Source: Nematostella vectensis (Eukaryota > Cnidaria > Anthozoa > Actiniaria > Edwardsiidae). Taken from it: a DNA stretch of 64,000 nucleotides. The stretch's first letter is position 1, and each line of letters opens with the position of its first letter. Under the pieces are notes generated by a model. That model had not been told where the DNA came from. It searched no databases and was given only the letters and a program-made list of their open reading frames with translations. This document shows positions 32,525-41,935 of this stretch, in pieces. Location: NCBI RefSeq assembly GCF_932526225.1, contig NC_064040.1, forward strand, positions 9,078,865 through 9,142,864, given 5' to 3'. The position numbers and the translations under genes are program-made.

Positions 32525-35500
32525 TTATGCTTTGCCATTCGCAGAGTTGCCCTGCTGTGTTGGGGGTATCTGCTCTGCTGTTGTTTTCTTCTTAAGTGGC
32601 TTGGAAAGAATCTCATAACAAAACTCTTCCGTTGGATCCCACTTGGATGGGGCAGTTTCATCAATTTCATATCTAGTAACAGACGATAAACACATGAAAA
32701 AGAAGGGAATTGAGCAATGGCACATCCTGTGTTTTTTAAAATCCTGTGGAACTGACATGTTTTTGTGGGAAAATTGTTCTAATTACATTCATGCAGAGCA
32801 ATACTAAAGACTAGAAATCAATGCAGACACGTTTTTTGAGAGTGGTAAGAAAATTTGGGCCTTGAGTATTCCAAGTAAAACTCAAAGACTTGCCAATGGA
32901 CATAAACGATTTCTTTAAGGGAAAGGGAAAATGTAATAACAAAGGCAACAGGATTTTTTTAGACAAAAACTAGAACAACTTGTTTGATAAAAGAAGGATA
33001 ATTCAGTGAATGATTCACTATTGCATTTTATATTAGGAGGGCACAGCCATGCCTCTACTGGTCATGTGACCACAGTGCCCAACTATGGCCATGGTTATTG
33101 TAGTAACAATTAAACTAAACAAGGTTTTGATACGTCCAGGGGTGGATCCAAACTGATTCAACTGATTGCATTGAATCACTCAAAATCCCAGAAAAATGTT
33201 TTTTTTTCTGTAGATTTGAATTATAGAACGTTAAATTAAAAAACATCCAGTTGTTTTCTGTTATTCAAACACTAGGGCATTTCCGGTGATTCACCTGATG
33301 GTGAGTGAAAAATTTAGTTTGAGGGAGGGGACCCATTTAGAAACTTTGTGCGGGTATAAAAATTATGCGCGTGTTCTGGAATCACTCAAGCTCTTCACCG
33401 ATTGGTTACGGCACACGCGAAATCACTCAAGCCCTGTTTTGATTGGTTGCTATATGTGGGAATCACTTTGGAATCAGTTGGCAATAAATCCTGATGCTAC
33501 CCCTGAGAAAGAAGGCCTCTCTGCTTGCTATAGCGTGCGATCTCTTGTGCACATCTCTTGAACCGAAATCTTGAAAAGCGAAGCATGGCTACACAAAATG
33601 CAGATTATGGTGTAGAATTGATTATGATTATTGATTATGGTGTAGAATTTGATCGAATTCAGATCCGGAGAAGTTGGAATTAATGGCGAAAGTGTGGCGA
33701 CCGGACGATAGCTCTTTCGAGTTCTTTCTGAGTTATGACAATGGAAAGTGGTCGCCTTTGTAAGTGAAATACATAATGTTTTTAGCATCACCCCTGGACA
33801 GTGTATTCTAAGTATATTAATGGCAATAATTGTTTGCCCTGTGTTTTATTTGGAGAGATTTTCGGCCGTTATTTTAGTAAGGTAAATAGGCCCGTAAAAT
33901 CACCTTTTGTACTTTCGACATTAGATTATGATACCACACGAGCAAAATTGCCCAGTACACAAATTTTCGGTGCCTCTAATGGATGAATCTAGGAGAATCT
34001 AGAATCTAGGAGAAACATGCAAAGAGGAGAAGTGCCAATAGATTAGCAACTAGATGGGATAATGCACCGAAAAATTGCTTAGAATTGAGAGGTCATGGAG
34101 TCAATTATTGATACGAGTTAGTGTCTGTGTGGCACAAGCTACATTACAATGCAAGGGAGGTTGTTTTTTTATATATTACAATCACACCATTTGGCTATTG
34201 CTAAGGGGTATTCGAAGAGAATAACTGGTACTTGCCTTGCCACACTTTCAAGAACACAAATTTGGTTGAATTAGGTAAGAATAGTGTATTTATTATCTGA
34301 CTAATCAATGAAGTTTTGAATGACCATAAGTTTAATACAGCACTGGTGAAACTTAACCTTGAATTTATTATCTGACTATATACATCCCTAAAATGCCAAA
34401 TGCATTCCCAAAAATTCTGCAGATGGCATGTTTTAAACACATAATCTCATAAATTTCCTGTTGGGCATGCCCCTATACCCCCCCCCCCCTTGGTCCGTGA
34501 CTATTTGGTATCAGTCAACTTTTGGCCTGGATCCATCCCTGATATCTTCCAAAATCCTAGATTAACTAGTAAATTTGTTTGCAACTGTCAATTCTATGTA
34601 CTTACTTTAATGAATCAGTAAAGAATTTGTAACCTACTGTATTTTCTGAAAAGGTAAAAAAATATGCACAGTTAATTTGGGCTCAAACTCTTACACACTT
34701 CTAAGCTCAAACACACATTAAAATGTGTTGTCAGTTGTTGGTAGTGTATACCCAGGATTTGCTGAAGGGGGGAGGGGGGGGGAGGTTGCACAGTCATTGA
34801 TATAATACGGAAAAGCACTAACAGCCTAAACTTTACCTTTGAAAACAGTGAGGACAATTTTCTTCATTGAGCACTTATGCCCTATCAATTCTAAGATCTG
34901 CATGAGGAATTTGCCAACTCCTTTGTGCTGAAGGGAAGGCTCAATCTGGATTTCATAGCTGTGGAATAATAGCAGAGAAACAAACAACTCACTAATTTGT
35001 TAAGAAAAAGATTCCAGCTATTACGATATGTATGTGTGCCCTCAAGCCTGATGATGATACAATGATGTTGATGTTGAAGGCCAGATTTATGTGTCCTCAA
35101 GCCTGATGATGATACAATGATGTCGATGTTGAAGGCCAGATTTATGTGCCCTCAAGCCTGATGATGATACAATGATGTTGATGTTGAAGGCCAGATTCAT
35201 GTGCCCTCAAGCCTGATGATGATACAATGATGTTGATGTTGAAGGCCAGATTTATGTGTCCTCAAGCCTGATGATGATACAATGATGTTGATGTTGAAGG
35301 CCAGATTCATGTGCCCTCAAGCCTGATGATGATACAATGATGTTGATGTTGAAGGCCAGATTTATGTGTCCTCAAGCCTGATGATGGTACAATGATGTTG
35401 ATGTTGAAGGCCAGATTTATGTGTCCTCAAGCCTGATGATGATACAATGATGTTGATGTTGAAGGCCAGATTTATGTGTCCTCAAGCCTGATGATGAACA

Positions 35501-38500
35501 AGCCCAGGACCCATCCACAATAGGCTTAGTATTACAAGCGTCCACACTGCACAGTGCCCACCTAAGGTGTTTGTATACATGAAAAGAGTGCCCAGGTCAA
35601 GTGCAACTTCCTCTACAGGAGAGCCTTGATGTTAATGGCCACATGGTTAGAAGCTATCACCAATGGGGAAAAGTGTCTGGTGGATAGGAATTGCCATGCA
35701 GTGTCGAACTTGCATGGCAGTGGATAATTAACCTTTAACAGACACTGCGTGTTGGTGAGATGCCACCATCAATTTAGGCATGTTAATGTATATGATGGTG
35801 AATAGCTTACCAATATATGACCTCTTCCATGTTCTCATCCAGTTCAAATCTGAATTCACATAGTGCCTGCCTCCCTCCTTGGCTATTCCTTGCAATCAGA
35901 TACCTACACATCAACAAGAAGTCACACCAACAAAAAAAAATTCAAGGTGACTATAAAATTTTATTATACAATAGCTAAGCTCTTGGGCCAAGTTCAAACA
36001 GCACTAAAACTAAAAGGAAAAACAGGCAGCACTGGTTTGTGCAGTAACATCATAATGTTTTTTTATACAACATGTTACATGATGCTGTGTCATGCTATTT
36101 GATGCATGCATGAACTTCTTTCAGGCCTTTGCCCACATCTGCCTTTGATGCTTGGTCCTCACCAGAAGGGTGGATCAGGGGCTGCGAACTTATTTTGCAA
36201 TAACCAATTTCCACCTCTTTGACTTTTCCTTTGACTAGTCCATGTGATAGCAATCAAGTGTTAGCAATCAAGTTTTATTGGTAAAATTTTCTCACCAGGC
36301 ATTATCATCTGTCATTTCTTCTCGTTTTCGTTTATCGTTCCATCCCCAGTCACTTTCCTCATATCTGATGAAGAGAACAGAATTAAGGGTAAAACAAAGG
36401 CATGAAACACCTATTGTTGGCCAAATTATTGTGCAGAATTTATGAGTGTTGTTGTGTGAAGGAGAATATGCAATGGCTTACAGTGTTTCCATGTTACGTT
36501 TTGTAAGATCAAAAGCCCAGTCAACATCCTCAGCTTTCATTTCAGTCACTCTTTGACAAGTGATCTCAAGCTCCAGCCTATAAAAAATGAATAATGTTGT
36601 TCAATTATTTTGTACATGTTTGCTGACATGTGAAAGCGAGGGGGCAGTGGGGGGTTAAGACGAAAGTGTTGTGAAGTTAGGTTTGAAGGATGGTGACAGA
36701 TGACCCCTGCAGGGGGACAAGGGTGTGGGGGGGGGGGGGGGCAGTGGGGAAGGGGGGCACGGTCAGTACTTGAGTATCCCTCAATAAGAAATGGCCCATT
36801 TTTGGCGGACAAGGAGGGGTGTGTGCGCCCACTAGGTATGCATATACTACATGACACAAATTGTATGAGGCAGTGGAGGAATTATTTAAAGGCAGATCCA
36901 GGATTATTTTTTGGAGGGGGGGGGGGGGGTGTTGCAAATGAGTGAGTGGTCTCACTTGATTTTTATGTATTGTTCACTTATAAACTTATCTAACCCTTCC
37001 TGTTGTGTTTTTTTTTCTAATTGCGGCAGGGTATTTTTGTGGAGTCTAAAAACAAGGTGACTCTTTTACAACATGTTTTCTCTCTTTACTGTATATACTG
37101 TACACCCATTTCAATCAATGTATCGTGAGTCGCAATGGTTCATGGGTAACGAATAAGGGGTTGACTCCTGGTCTCCGGATGTCATGTGAACGTTTTAAGG
37201 TAGATAAACAATAATGCTAAAGCTTTCTAAACCTTTGTTGCTTTTATTATTGATAATAAAATAAGGGTCATTATTATAACTCTTATTTTATTATCTATTT
37301 TATACCCAGGAAGCACTTTGGGTTACAACGCATAGATTCTCAGAGTGCAACCTTATTTGAAATAGTTGTTAACAACATCACATTAGAAGAACCCCTTCCC
37401 TGTTAGGGGCACTTGTGCACTCATATTAAGAAAACTAAATATTATTGACAGTAGTAATTAGAAAAACGGATAACATGCAGAGGATTTAGTTGTACTGGTC
37501 TTTACAATTTGAAGGTTTGAGTAAGCAGAATAAGGTACAGCAACAATCCATTTTTTGGACATTTAAACCACAATATTCATTATCTCCGTCAACAGATGAG
37601 TGATTGACAAGCAACTGAGAAAAGTCCTGTCGGCTTTATATAGCACTTACCCATTCCTGTTGTATTTCCTAAATGCAATCAAGGGCTCAAATGGGTTTTC
37701 CAACTGAAAAAAATATATACATATGTATATGTGATTACAGTACTCAGTATTTTCACATCTGTTATTTACCTGGTGATCTTACCTTATTTGCAGCATCAAC
37801 AAGTGCTTGAGATGCATTTACTCTTGCCATTTCCTAAGACCAAATAAAGGCAGGAAAATGCATGGCAAAGTATTATTCTGTGTCATCTGATCCCACCATT
37901 TGCCCCACCCAAGCATGTATAACCCCCAAAACCCGGCTTGATGGTTCGCTCAGAGCAAACAAAAATATATAATGTTTGGCTATACATACCGTGCACATCA
38001 ATATGTCTTTAAAATGACTATCAAAACCTTTTATTAATAATTATTTTTATTATATATATTTTTTTTATACAAGATTGAATTTATTTAAAGTATTGATTGT
38101 CAATGAAATAAGGCGAGGAGAGGGGTATATCGGGGTGTGCTAAAATGGAAAAACGAACCACCCCGCTCAAAACCCTGGCTGCAGGCCGCCCCCCCCCCCC
38201 CCCGACTGTCTTAATATGTACCTCTTTGTGCTTCATCTTCTTTTCTTTTCCCTTTGCTGATTTTTTCTAAGTAAAGAAAGGTTGGAATAATCAATTCGCA
38301 CTTACCTTTGCCAGGCATAAGATACACGAAAGTTTAAGTTATAACAGGGTGGTGAAGAGGGGGGGCCCATCACGAATCACGAAGTTATTTTTCAGACTTT
38401 CACGAATCACAAATTTAAAAAAGAAGCTTTCACGAATCACGGTTTTAACTTTTGATTTTCATACTTAAGATAAAACAATAGCGCTGTCAAGTATTGGTGA

Positions 38501-39456
38501 AAGAGTGTCACACAAACTAAGACACTTGATACATCGGATATTAAACTAGCACAGCAAGAGGTCAACAATCTAAACAAAGGTCATGTTTATTCGGAAATCT
38601 CTTACATGTATTCATGTTTTAATTATTTTCGGCGTCAACGGTCACGTTTCACAAATTTAGCCATGCGAAATCACGAGTCACGAAAGTAAAAATATCCCAA
38701 TCACTGATCACGATAGAGTACTCAATCACGAATCACGGGTTTATTTTTAGGCTTTTCACGAATCACGGGTTTAATTTAGGGTCAATCACGAATCACGAAA
38801 ATACTCTTTTCACCAACCTGTTATAAGCTTAAGTTAGGGGCCGATTACATGATGAATTTCAGCCCAGGCTGAGTTTTCAGCCTGGTGAGGGAGGCTGAAA
38901 ATCCAGCCCGGTATCTCGCACAAAAACTTTTAAAATTGCTCTTTCGATTACATGAAGGAGTTTTCAGCCCGGGAGGAGTTCTCCAGCTGGCAAACAGGGC
39001 TAGGATTTTCAGCCCAGGCTAGCGGGTTAAAAATCGCCACATAATCGTGTAAATATCTCAGCCCGGGATGTAAAACAATAAAATCCGAGTCCAGCCCGGG
39101 CTGGATTTAAGGCATATAATAGGTAAGCAGCTACTCGGGCTGAAATTCATCATGTAATCGGCCCCTTAGTCGTTTCAATACGGTGTAGTTGTTGCAGAAT
39201 AAAGATCAAAGAGTAAAGATTGAAGTATTGACAACGTATCTTGAAATAGCTACAATTTAACAACCATTGCATTAAACAAGCCATTCGCAATTGGAAATCG
39301 GACGGAACTAATTAAGTATCCGATGTGGCCAAAACTCGTGGGAGCTCATGTACAAAACTTGTAACTTGTTGATCCTTTAATTGTTGCAATAATGAACAAA
39401 CATCTAAGTCTCTGATTCGCTTAACTTGAAGCATCTTCTTGTGTACTCACCCCCAT
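32525..39456 (-). CDS. NAA40: N-alpha-acetyltransferase 40 (NatD)
   Basis: Acetyl-CoA dependent N-terminal acetyltransferase; the family acetylates the N-termini of histones H4 and H2A. Ten exons in transcript order: 39456-39451, 38266-38222, 37833-37783, 37703-37651, 36577-36482, 36364-36296, 35903-35811, 34958-34837, 34645-34606, 32672-32525. All joins are GT-AG and in phase; 723 nt give 240 aa (human about 237). It starts [12 protein letters not shown], like the family lysine-rich start. Hallmarks are [48 protein letters not shown], and the acetyl-CoA loop [13 protein letters not shown] (Q-x-x-G-x-G), then [25 protein letters not shown] and CYEILSKP. The first coding exon is only 6 nt (Met-Gly). 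It is convergent with ADSS. Introns hold several transposon remnants. Confidence 0.95.
33137..34541 (+). mobile_element. 1.4-kb hAT-like element in NAA40 intron 9
   Basis: The ends CAGGGGTGGATCCA (33137) and TGGATCCATCCCTG (34528-34541) are inverted with one mismatch. Near 33801-33900 the + strand encodes [17 protein letters not shown] followed by [10 protein letters not shown], which resembles the TTF-type zinc finger start of hAT transposases. The frame is broken and no DDE core or dimerisation domain is present, so this is a deleted, non-autonomous copy. I see no exact 8-bp target duplication (GATACGTC versus ATATCTTC). The host gene reads through on the opposite strand. Confidence 0.6.
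35038..35497. repeat. 55-bp tandem array in NAA40 intron 7
   Basis: Nine starts of a 55-bp unit (CTCAAGCCTGATGATGATAC then AATGATGTTGATGTTGAAGG) at 35041, 35096, 35151, 35206, 35261, 35316, 35371, 35426 and 35481. Units differ only at sites such as TTTATGTGTC/TTCATGTGCC and GATGTC/GATGTT, alternating in places, which hints at 110-bp higher-order units. Confidence 0.95.
37110..37380. mobile_element. Foldback element in NAA40 intron 4-5 region
   Basis: The left side has ATTTCAATCAATGTATCG, GTGAGTCGCAATGGTTCATG and GGTAACG. The right side has the complement-like CCCAGGAAGCACTTTGGGTT, ACAACGCATAGATTCTCAGA and GTGCAACCTT. The centre includes a palindromic TTATTATTGATAATAA. It is the same family as 24464-24657. 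Confidence 0.5.
38345..38820. mobile_element. 476-bp MITE flanked by TTATAA
   Basis: The left end CAGGGTGGTGAA and the right end TTCACCAACCTG are inverted with one mismatch, and TTATAA flanks both sides (38339-38344 and 38821-38826). The interior is packed with CACGAATCACG motifs in one orientation (at least nine, clustered toward both ends), typical of subterminal transposase-binding repeats. No coding capacity. The superfamily is uncertain; the CAGGG terminus suggests hAT. Confidence 0.75.
38837..39165. mobile_element. 329-bp Harbinger-like MITE
   Basis: The ends GGGGCCGATTACATGATGAA TTTCAGCCC and the right-end GGGCTGAAATTCATCATGTA ATCGGCCCC are perfect inverted repeats of about 29 bp. The target-site duplication is TTA on both sides (38834-38836 and 39166-39168), which matches PIF/Harbinger preference. 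The interior contains several CAGCCCGGG/CAGCCTGG motifs. It starts 10 bp after the TTATAA of the preceding MITE. Confidence 0.85.
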
Positions 39457-40904
39457 TTTGGCAGATTTGTGTCCAAATCAGAGCTTATTTTTGCTTTTTT
39501 GTGATGTTTTATAAACTTCCCGCGCGCTTGCCTTCATTTCTAATGAGACCGCAAAGGATTGTTCGACATAACCAGGACCACTCCAATGGCTAACACAGGA
39601 AACCCAACTAGCTTTTTTAGGAATTTTGTTTAGTTTTGAGTCAACCCGCAAATACCTTTCTGTTTCGATAGCCTATTTCAGAGTTATGATCGACTGCTCT
39701 CAAAGAAAAGCTTCAAATCGAGGGGCTGTGCTAAAACTACAGAAATATTAACAAAATGGGTACTGGGCCATTCGGAAATTGTCTATTGATAGTCACAATT
39801 TTGGACACACATGGCCTGGATCCACATAAAAAGAAACTGATGTACAACTTGCTCAGAGTGAGTGGAGACCCGAGGTCAATATTACTACATTACCCTTCAC
39901 TGGTAGTATTGATAATGTCAGTCTGCAGAGAAGTTCAGAGAACATCTCCATTTCAGATTAGGAAAATATCATTTCCCTTTTATTCTTATTTATGGAATTA
40001 TATGACTTATGATGTTTAAGTCTAATCTTTATTCACACAGACTTTGAAGTTAAAGAATAATAATTGATAAAAAGTCTTGAAGCCCCCCTAAAACAGACAG
40101 AATGTTCACAATATCTCCTAGAATCATAATGAATTTTAAAAGAGAAAATTTAATGTTGACAAACTCTGAACAAGTATAAAAACAAAAATTTGTCTTTCAT
40201 TAAGAATATTATATGCTTGGATAATATTAATAATAATATAAATCATATAATAGTATTAATATCAAAAGAGCACATTAGACCTATTTCCTATCCAGACATT
40301 TTATGGTATCCGATTTGTAAATCACAATAAACTGGCGATCTAGAAATGGGATACACAATACTATATTCAGGCTGAAGTCTAGCTCCACATTCTCTCAACC
40401 TTTGACTGAATCCTTGTCTTGAAAACTAAGGAAGAGAAATGTCTTTATTTCTTTTCCTTAGTATTCAGTATGTATGTAGCACTTTTCTTTAATTGTTAAC
40501 TCATTAAGATACCATTTTTGGTTACCAATCATGTATAATTACCAACTTGTGGTGTTGCAAGAAGAAGATTTTATATTGAAATTCCAAGCAATGTCTGTTT
40601 AAGTAGTTCAAAATTAACTAATTTTCAGTAGTTCAACATCAACTAATATGTTGAACTAGTCAATCGATATTCAAATTCCCATGAAGGGAGGCTATAGTGT
40701 TGGGTCAAAACTTGTAGTCAGACAGAAAACTAAAACGTTTGGGGAAGTATTATATCTTGGATGTTCCAATATGCAAGTAAATTGTTTGGTGTCTGCTATT
40801 GAATGTTCTTGAAGTATTGAAAAATTATTCCAAATACATATTCTGTGGCCATGAACTTCAGTAGAAGGTCAAACAATGTCTCAGTGAACATGGCAACTAT
40901 GTTG
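39457..40904. other. Spacer between NAA40 and the RRM gene
   Basis: AT-rich. It includes the NAA40 promoter side and the 3-prime UTR of the minus-strand RRM gene, with a reverse AATAAA at 40444-40449. One + frame at 39756 (87 codons) begins with a fair ATG context but has no recognised domain. Confidence 0.5.
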
Positions 40905-41318
40905 TTACCATCCACCTCCACCGCCACCTCCATAGCTGTCTTGATAGAATCCTCCTCCGCCACCACCGCCGCCATAAGACCTTCCACCGCCTCCGTATCC
41001 TCCACCGCCACCCCTGCCTCCTCTTTCTCTTCTTCCTCCTCCTCCTCTGTTTTCTGTCTTGTCCAGAGCAAGGGCAACAGTGATATTTCTTCCACCGACG
41101 CTGCTCTGGTTCATGTTCTCGATAGCTGGCGCAATTTGGTCGGCTGATTGGAGAAGAACAAATCCAAAGCCACGAGATCTACCCGATTCTTTATCTCGCA
41201 AAATGTCGACTTTTTCGACACCAAACTCTTCAAATGCTTGCTCAATTTCAGCCTCATCAGAGTTGAAGTTAAGGTTGCCGATATAGAGCTTTCGACCTCG
41301 ATTACCTCCGTCAGCCAT
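40905..41318 (-). CDS. Glycine-rich RRM RNA-binding protein (CIRBP/hnRNP-like)
   Basis: Small RNA-binding protein of 137 aa in a single uninterrupted exon. Residues about 10-85 form one RNA recognition motif: RNP2 is LYIGNL (11-16) and RNP1 is RGFGFVLL (49-56). The tail after residue 90 is almost all Gly with Arg, Tyr and Ser, including RGG-type repeats, and ends GGGGGGGW. This architecture is shared by cold-inducible RNA-binding proteins and plant-type GRPs; such proteins bind mRNA and can phase-separate. The start is the only ATG that gives a complete RRM. It is head to head with alpha-SNAP (617 bp between starts). Unlike all multi-exon neighbours it lacks introns, so it could be a retrocopy. 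The exact orthologue is unknown. Confidence 0.92.
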   Translation of the reverse strand: MADGGNRGRKLYIGNLNFNSDEAEIEQAFEEFGVEKVDILRDKESGRSRGFGFVLLQSADQIAPAIENMNQSSVGGRNITVALALDKTENRGGGGRRERGGRGGGGGYGGGGRSYGGGGGGGGFYQDSYGGGGGGGW

Positions 41319-41508
41319 GTTTTTGAACAGTGTATCGTGTACAATGCGGACAGAAAATGGACGCTGGTGAAAAGAAAGAACGCACGTGCTAATATGCTAA
41401 ACAGGAAAGCCCTATTGTTGAACCACAGGAGCCCCGGAAAAACCGGCAAACCCAGTTAACAAAACCTGAAAATTGCACGAAGACCTGCAATTGAGAAACT
41501 CTAACGTA

Positions 41509-41739
41509 GGATGTATAAGAAAAGCATTTAGTAGACTGGTAAAAAAGACCTTCACTCTAACGTAGGATGTATACAGACTCGTACCCAGTCGCTTTAAAAG
41601 AACAGAAAGAGAAGGGAGCTTCAGAGGAAAAAAAAAAGGGCGCGCAAGGATGTCCGGGAAGGAAGAAGAATTAGCGACTGGGTACTAGTCTGGGATGTAT
41701 AAGAAAAGCATTTAGTAGACTGGTAAAAAAGACCTTCAC
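41509..41739. repeat. 56-bp tandem duplication split by a MITE
   Basis: The unit starting GGATGTATAAGAAAAGCATT and ending GACCTTCAC(TCTAACGTA) occurs at 41509-41564 and again as 41565-41573 plus 41702-41739. The second copy is interrupted by the 119-bp element at 41574-41692 and its duplicated target. Confidence 0.85.
41574..41692. mobile_element. 119-bp MITE with 9-bp target duplication
   Basis: The ends CAGACTCGTACCCAGTCGC and GCGACTGGGTACTAGTCTG are inverted with one mismatch. GGATGTATA directly repeats on both sides (41565-41573, 41693-41701). A 9-bp duplication is typical of Mutator-like elements. It lies in the RRM/alpha-SNAP divergent promoter region. Confidence 0.85.
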
Positions 41740-41814
41740 AATCTGCCAAAACATAGGCCAAGATAAATTGTTGGGCTTCCTGTGGTGATTATGAACCGAT
41801 CTAGTCTCATGATG

Positions 41815-41822
41815 TGACGTCA
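41815..41822. promoter_or_regulatory. CRE palindrome in the divergent promoter
   Basis: TGACGTCA lies 114 bp upstream of the alpha-SNAP start and about 500 bp from the RRM start. Just downstream are AAATGGCTGC (YY1-like) and CTTCCTGTGG (ETS-like). Together these resemble a TATA-less housekeeping promoter. The binding factors are inferred from consensus only. Confidence 0.55.
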
Positions 41823-41935
41823 TCACAAATGGCTGCTTCCTGTGGGATTGACACGAACTCACTGAATAACTTTGCTTCGGAATTTCTCGCAAATTTATGC
41901 AATTGATGTGGTAGAGACACCCAAATCAAGCTAAC

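Noticed and set aside
39756-40019. 87-codon + frame starting MGTGPFGNCLL
   Set aside because: ATG context is fair and a donor-like CAGAGTGAGT occurs, but there is no recognised domain or partner exon.
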